The notes under the pieces: model-generated | The model's input: only the letters and a program-made list of their open reading frames with translations | Told to the model about the DNA's origin: nothing | Database searches by the model: none | Program-made: the position numbers and the translations under genes | Source: Streptomyces corallincola | GTDB lineage: Bacteria; Actinomycetota; Actinomycetes; Streptomycetales; Streptomycetaceae | NCBI RefSeq assembly: GCF_019104725.1 | Contig: NZ_JAHRXF010000037.1 | Coordinates: 1 to 61,624 of the forward strand | Direction of reading: 5' to 3' | DNA length: 61,624 bases | Part shown: positions 25,049 through 33,257 of the stretch, piece after piece | Numbering within the stretch: position 1 is the first letter of the stretch | Layout of the letters: the number at the start of each line of letters is the position of its first letter

Positions 25049-27383
25049 GCCGGCGCCTCCGGGCGTCTATGAGCATCTCCTGGACGTTGCGCAGGGGCTG
25101 TCCGTCCGTGTCGTTCGCGTGCCGGGTCCACTCCCCGTCCGGGCCGAGGTGCCAGGAAGCGGTGGTGTCGGACATCCCGGTGTCGAGCAGCCGGTTCAGG
25201 GCGGCCCGGTGGCCGGGGTCGGTGACCCGGACCAGGGCCTCGATACGGCGGTCCAGGTTGCGGTGCATCATGTCGGCGCTGCCGATCCACACCTCCGGCT
25301 CGCCGCCGTTGCCGAAGCCGAACACCCGCGAGTGCTCCAGGAACCGGCCGAGCACCGAACGGACCCGGATCTGCTCCGACAGGCCGGTCACCCCGGGCCG
25401 GATCGCGCAGATGCCCCGCACCCACACGTCCACCGGCACACCCGCCTGGGAAGCGCGGTAGAGGGCGTCGATGACCGCCTCGTCCACCATCGAGTTGACC
25501 TTGATCCGGACGAACGCCGGGCGGCCCGCGCGGTGGTGCTGGACCTCCTTGTCGATCCGGGCGATCAGCCCGTCGCGCAGCGACTTCGGGGCGACCAGCA
25601 GGCGGCGGTAGGTCTCGCGGCGGGAGTAGCCGGAGAGCCGGTTGAACAGGTCGGAGAGGTCCGCGCCGACCTGCGGGTCGGCGGTGAGCAGCCCCAGGTC
25701 CTCGTAGAGGCGGGCGGTCTTCGGGTGGTAGTTGCCGGTGCCGACGTGGCTGTAGCGGCGCAGCGTGTCGCCCTCCTGACGGACCACCAGCGACAGCTTG
25801 CAGTGCGTCTTCAGCCCGACCAGGCCGTACACCACGTGACAGCCGGCCTCCTCCAGCTTGCGCGCCCACTTGATGTTGGCGTGCTCGTCGAAGCGGGCCT
25901 TGATCTCCACCAGCACCAGCACCTGCTTGCCGGACTCGGCGGCGTCGATCAGCGCGTCCACTATCGGGGAGTCGCCGGAGGTGCGGTACAGCGTCTGCTT
26001 GATCGCCAGCACGTCCGGGTCGGCCGCCGCCTGCTCCAGGAACGCCTGCACGGAGGTGGAGAACGAGTCGTACGGGTGGTGCAGCAGGACGTCACGGGCG
26101 CGCAGCGCGGCGAAGATGTCCGGCGCGGACGCGGACTCCACCTCGGCGAGGTCGCGGTGGGTCCCGGCGACGAACTTCGGGTACTTCAGCTCGGGCCGGT
26201 CCAGGCCGTGGATGCGGAACAGGCCGGTCAGGTCGAGCGGGCCGGGCAGCGGGTACACCTCCGCCTCGGAGATCTTCAGCTCGCGCACCAGCAGGTCCAG
26301 CACCTCGCGGTCGATGGACTCCTCGACCTCCAGGCGCACCGGGGGCCCGAAGCGGCGCCGCATGAGTTCCTTCTCCAGTGCCTGGAGCAGGTTCTCCGCG
26401 TCGTCCTCCTCGACCTCCAGGTCCTCGTTGCGGGTCAGCCGGAACGCGTGGTGCTCCAGCACCTCCATGCCCGGGAACAGCTCCTCCAGGTGGGCCGCGA
26501 TGACGTCCTCGATGGGGACGTAGCGGCCGGGGCTGGACTCCAGGAAGCGGGAGAGCAGCGGCGGGACCTTCACGCGGGCGAAGTGCCGGTGGCCGCTGAC
26601 CGGGTTGCGCACCACCACGGCCAGGTTCAGCGACAGGCCCGATATGTACGGGAACGGGTGCGCGGGGTCCACCGCGAGGGGGGTCAGCACCGGGAAGATC
26701 TGGTGCCGGAACAGCGTGAACAGCCGTGCCTGCTCCTTCTCGGCCAGCTCGCTCCAGCGGACCAGGTGGATGCCCTCCTCCGCGAGTGCGGGGGCGACGT
26801 CCTCGTGGTAGCAGGCGGCGTGCCGGGCCATCAGCTCGCGGGAGCGGGCCCAGATCATCTCCAGCACCTCGCGCGGCTGGAGACCGGAGGCGGAGCGGGT
26901 GGCGACACCGGTGGCGATACGGCGCTTCAGCCCGGCCACGCGGACCATGAAGAACTCGTCCAGGTTGCTGGCGAAGATCGCCAGGAAGTTCGCCCGCTCC
27001 AGCAGCGGGGTGTCCGGGTCCTCGGCCAGCTCCAGCACGCGCTCGTTGAACGCCAGCCAGCTGCGTTCCCGGTCCAGGAAGCGGCCCTGCGGCAGGGGGG
27101 CGCCCTCGCCGGGTGCCTCCTCGTACCCGTCGAGGTCGGCGTCGAGATCCGGTTCCAGGTCGGAGACGGTCGCGGCCACGGTGTGCGGCCGGTGTGCGGC
27201 GATGGAGCCCACGGAGGGCTGCGTGTGCTGGATCTCTGCCCGCGTCTCTGGCTGACTCATGACCCCATTCTTCCGCGCCGGGGCCGGGACAGGCGCGTCG
27301 GAACGGGCGGGCGGGAGCACGACGGGCCTTGGCCCCGCGGGTCCCTCGGGCGGCGGCGCGGACTCTGGCACGGCGGGCTGCAT
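25029..27383 (-). CDS. ppk: Polyphosphate kinase PPK1
   Basis: The protein makes polyphosphate from ATP reversibly and is the S. lividans/S. coelicolor ppk orthologue by context. The N-domain has FLDRERSWLAFNERVLELA; the active-site region reads RYSHVGTGNYHPKTARLYEDLGL with the phosphorylated His; a second His lies in EHSRVFGFGNGG; the PLD-like end has VWIGSADMMHRNLDRRIEAL. I list the ATG at 27383 (784 residues) because the extension has coding-like codon bias, but ATG at 27260 (743 residues) is a real alternative; neither has a clear ribosome binding site. Weak PHO-like units may lie upstream at about 27405-27440. Confidence 0.92.
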   Translation of the reverse strand: MQPAVPESAPPPEGPAGPRPVVLPPARSDAPVPAPARKNGVMSQPETRAEIQHTQPSVGSIAAHRPHTVAATVSDLEPDLDADLDGYEEAPGEGAPLPQGRFLDRERSWLAFNERVLELAEDPDTPLLERANFLAIFASNLDEFFMVRVAGLKRRIATGVATRSASGLQPREVLEMIWARSRELMARHAACYHEDVAPALAEEGIHLVRWSELAEKEQARLFTLFRHQIFPVLTPLAVDPAHPFPYISGLSLNLAVVVRNPVSGHRHFARVKVPPLLSRFLESSPGRYVPIEDVIAAHLEELFPGMEVLEHHAFRLTRNEDLEVEEDDAENLLQALEKELMRRRFGPPVRLEVEESIDREVLDLLVRELKISEAEVYPLPGPLDLTGLFRIHGLDRPELKYPKFVAGTHRDLAEVESASAPDIFAALRARDVLLHHPYDSFSTSVQAFLEQAAADPDVLAIKQTLYRTSGDSPIVDALIDAAESGKQVLVLVEIKARFDEHANIKWARKLEEAGCHVVYGLVGLKTHCKLSLVVRQEGDTLRRYSHVGTGNYHPKTARLYEDLGLLTADPQVGADLSDLFNRLSGYSRRETYRRLLVAPKSLRDGLIARIDKEVQHHRAGRPAFVRIKVNSMVDEAVIDALYRASQAGVPVDVWVRGICAIRPGVTGLSEQIRVRSVLGRFLEHSRVFGFGNGGEPEVWIGSADMMHRNLDRRIEALVRVTDPGHRAALNRLLDTGMSDTTASWHLGPDGEWTRHANDTDGQPLRNVQEMLIDARRRRRGKATP

Positions 27384-27545
27384 GGCCCGAGCGTCGCAAG
27401 CCCGGCTGAATCAACGGTTACGGAGACATGACGTGCGGGATATCGCGGGGCGTCTCACGGGGGGCGCGCGGCGGGCGCGGGGGCGACGGCGGACCGTCCG
27501 CCGGGTGCGGCACGGGTGGGCGCGCGCGGCCGGTCGCGCCCCCGG

Positions 27546-27565
27546 AAGGCGGCTGCGCCGCCCTT
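27546..27565 (-). terminator. Possible terminator of mshD
   Basis: AAGGCGGC pairs with GCCGCCCTT apart from one bulged C, forming a short hairpin 26 nt beyond the mshD stop on the leftward strand. The 207-bp gap between mshD and ppk also holds GGCGGA/TCCGCC. Evidence is modest. Confidence 0.4.
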
Positions 27566-27590
27566 CACGCCCGCCCGCGCGCCCCGGCGC

Positions 27591-28526
27591 TCACGTCTCC
27601 GTGCGGTACATCAGGTCCGTCTCGTACGTCTCGAAGCCCAGGCGCTCGTAGACGTGGACGGCGGCCGTGTTGTCGGCGTCCACGTAGAGGAGGACGGCCG
27701 GGAGGCCCTGGGCGGCGAGGTGGCGGAGGCCGAGGGTGGTGAGGGTCCGGCCGAGGCCGGTGCCCTGGGCGGTGGGGTGGACGCCGACGACGTAGACCTC
27801 GCCGAGCGCCTCCTCGGCGTGGATCTTGGTCCAGTGGAAGCCGACGAGTTCGCCGTCGTCCACCCGCTCGGCGAGGAAGAACCCGGCCGGGTCGAACCAG
27901 GGCTCGGCCATGCGGTCGTCGAGGTCGCGCTGGGTGAGGGAGCCCTGCTCGGGGTGGTGGGCGAAGGCGGCCGCGTTGAGCGCGAGCCACGCGGTGTCGT
28001 CCTTGCCGGGCTCGAAGGTCCGCACCCGGACCCCGGCGGGCACCACCGGCTCGGGCAGCGCGTCCAGCTCGGTCAACGGCCGCCGCATCTGCCGGAGTTC
28101 GCGGAACAGGGTGAGCCCGAGCACCTGGGCGAGATGCCGGGCGGCGGTGTGCCCGCCGTGCGCCCAGACGCGCAGCCGCTTGCCGGACGCGGCGAGCAGC
28201 GCGGTGCCCAGCGCCCGCCCGTGCCCGCGCCCCCGGTGCGCGGGGTGGACGACCAGTTCGGCGGCCGGTGCCTCCACCGGGTCGGAGTCCTCCAGCTGGG
28301 CGTACCCGACGAGTTCGCCGCCCGCCGTCAGCAGCAGGTGCGTGACGCCCTCGCGGGCGCCGCCGCGCAGTTGGAGGCGGCCCTGCTCGGAGACCGGCTG
28401 CTGTCCGTCCACCCGGGCGGCCTCCGCGAGCAGTCCGAGCACGGCCTCGGCCCGGCCCGGTTCGAGCGCGGAGTAGGACTCGATGGAGCGTGCGGGGAAG
28501 CCCCCGGCGGTGTCGTCGCTGCTCAT
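27591..28526 (-). CDS. mshD: Mycothiol synthase MshD
   Basis: The 311-residue protein has two tandem GNAT domains. The N-terminal one has ELVVHPAHRGRGHGRALGTALL; the C-terminal one has VVGVHPTAQGTGLGRTLTTLGL and ends with LYVDADNTAAVHVYERLGFETYETDLMY. MshD acetylates Cys-GlcN-Ins, the last step of mycothiol synthesis. The ATG at 28526 is 7 nt from TACCCT with no ribosome binding site, so it is probably leaderless. mshA, the first pathway gene, is also in this window at 56.8 kb. Confidence 0.95.
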   Translation of the reverse strand: MSSDDTAGGFPARSIESYSALEPGRAEAVLGLLAEAARVDGQQPVSEQGRLQLRGGAREGVTHLLLTAGGELVGYAQLEDSDPVEAPAAELVVHPAHRGRGHGRALGTALLAASGKRLRVWAHGGHTAARHLAQVLGLTLFRELRQMRRPLTELDALPEPVVPAGVRVRTFEPGKDDTAWLALNAAAFAHHPEQGSLTQRDLDDRMAEPWFDPAGFFLAERVDDGELVGFHWTKIHAEEALGEVYVVGVHPTAQGTGLGRTLTTLGLRHLAAQGLPAVLLYVDADNTAAVHVYERLGFETYETDLMYRTET

Positions 28527-28606
28527 GCGTACGAGGGTACGGGGCGTACGGCGCGAAGCGGCGGACCGGCCGCCGGGCAAAGGGGACGGCAAGGGCGAGG
28601 CAAAGG

Positions 28607-28630
28607 GAAACCAGGATGTAACCATGAAAC
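28607..28630. promoter_or_regulatory. GlnR/PhoP-like half sites upstream of nucleotidase
   Basis: GAAAC (28607-28611) and GTAAC (28618-28622) are separated by exactly 6 nt, the spacing used between GlnR half sites, with another GAAAC at 28626. On the opposite strand the same bases read as an 11-nt direct repeat, GTTACATCCTG then GTTTCCCTTTG, which resembles PhoP repeat units. Either regulator, or competition between them, is possible. Confidence 0.4.
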
Positions 28631-28710
28631 CCCTGTTTTGCTACGCGCGTTGACCTTAGGCTGCGCCGCGAACGGGCCTTGTTGCCACAGCCGACCCACT
28701 AGGGGGTCCC

Positions 28711-30510
28711 ATGCCAGCCGCGCCCCAGCGCACCCGACGCCGCGCCTTCGCGTTCCTCGGTACGACGGCCGCGCTAGCCACGGCGGCGGCGCTGACCGCC
28801 GCGCTGCCCGCACAGGCCCACAGTGGCGGCCACGGGCACGGGCACGGATGGCCGAGCCGTTACCAGGACGTGCAGTTGCTCTCCTTCAACGACCTGCACG
28901 GCAACCTGGAGCCGCCGTCCGGCTCCTCCGGCCGGATCACCGAGACCCAGGCCGACGGCACCACGAAGACCATCGACGCGGGCGGTGCCGAGTACCTCGC
29001 CACCCACCTGCGCGACGCCCGCAAGGGACACCCGTACTCGGTGACGGCGGCCGGTGGCGACATGGTCGGCGCCTCCCCGCTGCTGTCCGGTCTCTTCCAC
29101 GACGAGCCCACCATCGAGGCGCTCAACAAGCTGAAGCTGGACGTCACTTCGGTCGGCAACCACGAGTTCGACGAGGGCGCCCGCGAGCTGGGCCGCCTGC
29201 AGAACGGCGGCTGCCACCCCACCGACGGCTGCTACACGGACAAGAAGTTCAAGGGCGCCGACTTCCCGTACCTCGCGGCCAACGTCCTGGACGAGAAGAA
29301 GAACAAGCCGATCCTCAAGCCGTACTGGGTCTGGCAGAAACGTGACGTCAAGATCGGCTTCATCGGCGTCACCCTGGAGGGCACGCCCGGCATCGTCTCC
29401 GCCGACGGCGTCAAGGGCCTCGTCTTCAAGGACGAGGTGGAGACCATCAACAAGTACGCCCGTGAACTCCAGCGCCAGGGCGTGCAGTCCATCGTCGCGC
29501 TGATCCACGAGGGCGGCTTCCCGGCCTCCGGGTCGTACAACTACGACTGCGACGCGGGCGGCGCGGGCGCGGGCATCTCCGGCCCGATCGTGGACATCGC
29601 CAAGCACGTCACCCCGGCCGTGGACGCCCTGGTCACCGGGCACACCCACAACGCGTACGTCTGCGACATCCCGGACCCGGCGGGCCGGCCGCGCATGGTC
29701 ACCTCGGCCGCGTCCTTCGGCCGCCTGTACACCGACACCACGCTGACCTACGACCGCTTCACCGGCGACATCGCCCGCACGGCCGTGAAGTCCGCGAACC
29801 GGGTCGTCACCCGTGACGTGCCCAAGGCCGCCGACATGACCGACCTCATCAGCCGCTGGAACACGCTCGCCGCGCCCATCGGCAACCGCCCCGTCGGCTG
29901 GATCTCCGGCGACGTCAACAACACCGGCACCGAGTCCCCGATGGGCGACCTCATCGCCGACGCCCAGCTCGCCCACGGGCGCGAACTCGACCCGAAGACC
30001 AGCCTGGCCCTGATGAACCCCGGTGGCGTGCGGGCCGGGCTCACCTACGCGGCCAAGGGCGCCGAGGGCGACGGAGTCGTCACCTACGCCGAGGGCTTCA
30101 CCGTCCAGCCCTTCGCCAACACGGTCAACCTCCAGGACTTCACCGGCGCCCAGCTCGTCCAGGTCCTGAAGGAGCAGGTCAGCGGGGCCAACGCGGCGGC
30201 CCCGAAGATCCTCCAGCCCTCTTCGGGCCTGACGTACACCCTGGACCTGACCAAGTCCGGCGCCGACCGTGTCGTCACGGACTCCATCCGCCTCGACGGC
30301 GCCCCCCTCGACCCGGCCGCCACCTACCGCGTCGCCACCAACAGCTTCCTCGCCGGTGGCGGCGACGGCTTCCCGACCCTCGCCCAGGGCACCTCCGACC
30401 TCGTCGGCTCCGACGACCTCACCGCCCTGGCGAACTACCTCACGGCCACCTCCACCCCCTCCGCCCCCCTGACCCCCCCGGCGGCGAACCGCATCACGAT
30501 CGTCCAGTGA
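28711..30510 (+). CDS. Secreted 5'-nucleotidase / UDP-sugar hydrolase
   Basis: The 599-residue protein has a Sec/Tat-like signal (RTRRRAFAFLGTTAALATAA then AQAHS), a calcineurin-type metallophosphatase domain (metal ligands in FNDLHGNL, GGDMVG, GNHEFDEG, VTGHTHNAYV) and a C-terminal 5'-nucleotidase domain with NPGGVRAGL and SFLAGGGDGFPTLA. It should release phosphate from external nucleotides, fitting the phosphate genes nearby. ATG at 28711 follows AGGGGGTCCC. A histidine/glycine-rich stretch follows the signal cleavage site. Confidence 0.93.
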   Translation: MPAAPQRTRRRAFAFLGTTAALATAAALTAALPAQAHSGGHGHGHGWPSRYQDVQLLSFNDLHGNLEPPSGSSGRITETQADGTTKTIDAGGAEYLATHLRDARKGHPYSVTAAGGDMVGASPLLSGLFHDEPTIEALNKLKLDVTSVGNHEFDEGARELGRLQNGGCHPTDGCYTDKKFKGADFPYLAANVLDEKKNKPILKPYWVWQKRDVKIGFIGVTLEGTPGIVSADGVKGLVFKDEVETINKYARELQRQGVQSIVALIHEGGFPASGSYNYDCDAGGAGAGISGPIVDIAKHVTPAVDALVTGHTHNAYVCDIPDPAGRPRMVTSAASFGRLYTDTTLTYDRFTGDIARTAVKSANRVVTRDVPKAADMTDLISRWNTLAAPIGNRPVGWISGDVNNTGTESPMGDLIADAQLAHGRELDPKTSLALMNPGGVRAGLTYAAKGAEGDGVVTYAEGFTVQPFANTVNLQDFTGAQLVQVLKEQVSGANAAAPKILQPSSGLTYTLDLTKSGADRVVTDSIRLDGAPLDPAATYRVATNSFLAGGGDGFPTLAQGTSDLVGSDDLTALANYLTATSTPSAPLTPPAANRITIVQ

Positions 30511-30522
30511 CCCCCTGACGCG

Positions 30523-30557
30523 ACGGCCCCCGGAGACCACGAGCCCCCGGGGGCCGT
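30523..30557. terminator. Bidirectional terminator
   Basis: An 11-bp perfect stem (ACGGCCCCCGG and its complement) ends in TTTC. It lies between the converging nucleotidase and histidine kinase genes. Confidence 0.85.
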
Positions 30558-30584
30558 TTCGCGTTCCCGCGCCCGATCCGCCCC

Positions 30585-32069
30585 CTACTCCGCCGTACCC
30601 GGTGGCGGCACGGGCGCCCCCGGCAGTCGCACCGTCGCCACCGTGCCGTCGCCGGGTGGGGGTGCCGGGGAGAGGGAGACCTCGCCGCCCGCCTGGCGGA
30701 CGGTGCGGGCGACGATGGAGAGGCCGAGGCCGGAGCCGGGGAGGGCGCGCGCGCCCGGGGAGCGCCAGAAGCGGTCGAAGACGTGCGGGAGTTCGTCGGG
30801 GGGGATGCCGGGACCGTGGTCGCGGACGGTGAGGGCACCGTCCACCAGGCGGACGTCGATCGTGCCGCCCTCGGGGGAGAACTTGACCGCGTTGTCGAGG
30901 ATGTTGACGACGGCCCGCTCCAGGGCGGACGGCTCGGCGCGGACGTACCACGGCTCCAGGTGCGCGGTGATGGTGAGTTCGGGTCCGCGCAGGCGGGCGC
31001 GCCGCAGGGCGGCCTCCACCGTGTCCTGGAAGGAGAGGACCTGGACGCGCTCGCCGTGCTGTCCCTCGGAGCGGGAGAGTTCCTGGAGGTCCCCGATGAG
31101 TGAGGCCAGCTCGGTCATCTGGGCCTTCACGGAGGCGAGGAGCGCCTTGCGGTCCTCGGGGGGCAGCGGGCGTCCCGTCTCCTCGCTCCGGGTGAGCAGG
31201 TCGAGGTTGGTGCGCAACGAGGTGAGCGGGGTGCGCAGTTCGTGCCCGGCGTCCGCGATGAGCTGCTGCTGGAGTTCGCGGGAGCTGGCCAGCGCGGTGG
31301 TCATGGAGTTGAACGACCGTGACAGGCGGGCCACTTCGTCGTCGCTGTCGTCCCCCACCGGGATGCGGATGCTCAGGTCCTCGGTGCGGGCGACGTGTTC
31401 GACGGCCTCGGTCAGCTTGTCCACCGGCCGCAGCCCGGCCCGCGCGACGGCGAGCCCGGCGGCCCCGGCGCCGATCACCCCTATGCCGGAGACCAGCAGC
31501 AGGATCAGCGCGAGGTCCTTCAGCGTGTCCTGGGTGTTCTTCAGCGGGATGGCGACCAGGAGCGCGGTGTTCGGGTACAGCGCGGGCGGCCCGTCCGGCT
31601 GGCTGACGGTGAGCGGCTGGACGAGCACCCGGACGGCGGCGCCCTTGGAGTCGGTGCCGTCCCGCTTGATGACGCGGGCGCGCAGGATGCCGTCCCGGAC
31701 GGAGATCTGGTTGATGACGGACGCGTCGGACGGGTCGGTCCGCACCCGGCCCGCCGAGTTGGAGAACACGCAGGACGTGCCGTCCTGCCGGACCAGCTGG
31801 ACGTAGTAGTAACCGGCGTGGAAGCTGCCGACGCCCGCGTCGGCCGGGGCCTGCGGGCAGCTCTCCAGGGTGGAGGTGACGTCCCGCTGCCGCTGCGGCG
31901 AGGCCGCCTTCTGGAGATCGCTGTCCACCTGGTCGTAGACCTTGCGCTGGACGATGAACCAGCAGGTCATCGACACCGCGGCCACCGCGAACGCGACGGC
32001 GGCGGCCACCAGCATGGCGAGCCGCGCCCGGATCGGCAGCGAGCGGTACCGGCGGGCCAGCCTCCTCAC
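30585..32069 (-). CDS. Sensor histidine kinase
   Basis: The 494-residue membrane kinase has a first membrane helix (about residues 17-39), an extracytoplasmic sensor of about 140 residues with two Cys, a second helix (about 185-207), HAMP, HisKA with phospho-acceptor His in ADAGHELRTPLTSLR, and an ATPase domain with N-box NILDNAVKFSPEGG, G1 DHGPGIP and GSGLGLSIV. The GTG start overlaps the regulator stop as GTGA. The stimulus is unknown; the adjacent HtrA-like protease suggests envelope stress. Confidence 0.93.
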   Translation of the reverse strand: MRRLARRYRSLPIRARLAMLVAAAVAFAVAAVSMTCWFIVQRKVYDQVDSDLQKAASPQRQRDVTSTLESCPQAPADAGVGSFHAGYYYVQLVRQDGTSCVFSNSAGRVRTDPSDASVINQISVRDGILRARVIKRDGTDSKGAAVRVLVQPLTVSQPDGPPALYPNTALLVAIPLKNTQDTLKDLALILLLVSGIGVIGAGAAGLAVARAGLRPVDKLTEAVEHVARTEDLSIRIPVGDDSDDEVARLSRSFNSMTTALASSRELQQQLIADAGHELRTPLTSLRTNLDLLTRSEETGRPLPPEDRKALLASVKAQMTELASLIGDLQELSRSEGQHGERVQVLSFQDTVEAALRRARLRGPELTITAHLEPWYVRAEPSALERAVVNILDNAVKFSPEGGTIDVRLVDGALTVRDHGPGIPPDELPHVFDRFWRSPGARALPGSGLGLSIVARTVRQAGGEVSLSPAPPPGDGTVATVRLPGAPVPPPGTAE

Positions 32070-32794
32070 TCGGCGCCGCCCTGCCGCAGGACGTACCCCA
32101 CCCCGCGCACGGTGTGCACCAGCCGGGGTTCGCCGCCCGCCTCGGTCTTGCGGCGCAGGTACATGACGTACACGTCGAGGGAGTTGGAGGAGGGCTCGAA
32201 GTCGAAGCCCCAGACGGCCTTGAGGATCTGCTCGCGGGTGAGGACCTGGCGCGGGTGGGCCATGAACATCTCCAGGAGCGTGAACTCCGTGCGGGTCAGT
32301 TCGACCTGGCGCCCGCCCCGGACGACCTCGCGGGTGGCGAGGTCCATGCGCAGGTCGGCGAAGGTGAGCGCCTCGTCCTGGCGGGCCTCGTCGGAGACGG
32401 CCGCCGCGTACGAGCTGCGGCGCAGCAACGCGCGGATGCGGGCGAAGAGTTCGTCGAGTTCGAACGGCTTGACCAGGTAGTCGTCGGCGCCCGCGTCCAG
32501 TCCCGTCACCCGGTCCCCGACCGTGTCGCGGGCGGTGAGCATCAGGATGGGGGTGGTGTCGCCGGTGGCCCGGATGCGGCGGGCCGCGGTCAGCCCGTCC
32601 ATGCGGGGCATCTGGATGTCGAGGACGACGAGGTCGGGCCGGTACGCGGCGGCCTTGTCGAGGGCGTCCGCGCCGTCCACGGCGACCTCGGTGCCGTACC
32701 CCTCGAAGGCGAGGCTGCGCTGGAGCGCCTCGCGGACGGCGGGCTCGTCATCGACGATCAGGATGCGCTGGGGGTCGCCTTCGGCGGGGCTCAT
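32066..32794 (-). CDS. OmpR-family response regulator
   Basis: The 242-residue protein has a complete receiver (DDE acidic pocket near residue 15, phospho-Asp in LVVLDIQMP near residue 59, Thr in MLTARD, Lys in YLVKPFEL) and a winged-helix output domain with VELTRTEFTLLEMFMAHP and the recognition segment SLDVYVMYLRRK. It pairs with the kinase gene, which overlaps it by 4 bp. ATG at 32794 has CGAGGAACCGCG upstream. Confidence 0.94.
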   Translation of the reverse strand: MSPAEGDPQRILIVDDEPAVREALQRSLAFEGYGTEVAVDGADALDKAAAYRPDLVVLDIQMPRMDGLTAARRIRATGDTTPILMLTARDTVGDRVTGLDAGADDYLVKPFELDELFARIRALLRRSSYAAAVSDEARQDEALTFADLRMDLATREVVRGGRQVELTRTEFTLLEMFMAHPRQVLTREQILKAVWGFDFEPSSNSLDVYVMYLRRKTEAGGEPRLVHTVRGVGYVLRQGGAE

Positions 32795-32956
32795 CGCGGT
32801 TCCTCGGGGGTGCGGTCGGGTCGGTGGGCGGGGGTGCTGCTCAGCCTCGCACGTTTCCGTCCCGCCCCGCGGGCGGCCCGCGCGGCGCCGGGTCCGGCCC
32901 CCGGTGGAACACCGGGGGCGTCGGGCGGCCTGCGGGACCTGCCGGGAAGGCGCCGG

Positions 32957-33190
32957 TCAGACGCCGAGCGCGCTCAGCTCGCGCATGGCGGTCAGGCGGC
33001 GCAGCGGCACCTTGCGGCGGTGCGGGCGGTCGGCGGAGGTGCGCAGGCCCATCAGCTCCGGCACGTGCAGCGGGGGCAGTTCGGGCCGCGGTGCCTCGGT
33101 CGGCGCGTGCAGCGCGTGGGCCACGGAGAGGGCGAGGGTGATGTCGGCCGGAGCGATGGTGGTGGTGGGGTGCGAAACCTGCTCGATCAT
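32957..33190 (-). CDS. Small hypothetical protein beside the HtrA-like gene
   Basis: A 77-residue product starting MIEQVSHPTTTIAPADITLA and ending in an Arg-rich tail RKVPLRRLTAMRELSALGV. No domain is recognised. The ATG at 33190 is fixed by AAGGGAG 6 nt upstream, an excellent ribosome binding site. It lies 67 bp after the protease gene on the same strand and 160 bp before the response regulator, so it may be co-transcribed with the protease. Confidence 0.6.
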   Translation of the reverse strand: MIEQVSHPTTTIAPADITLALSVAHALHAPTEAPRPELPPLHVPELMGLRTSADRPHRRKVPLRRLTAMRELSALGV

Positions 33191-33257
33191 GACGTACTCC
33201 CTTTCGTCCCGCACGGGGTCGGGCTCGTGGGCCCGTCTACCCCGATGTGCCGTGGAT

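Noticed and set aside
28774..30951. A 725-codon open frame on the minus strand opposite the 5'-nucleotidase
   Set aside because: It reads as Gly/Val/Asp/Arg shadow sequence, while the + strand has a complete nucleotidase with signal peptide and metal motifs.
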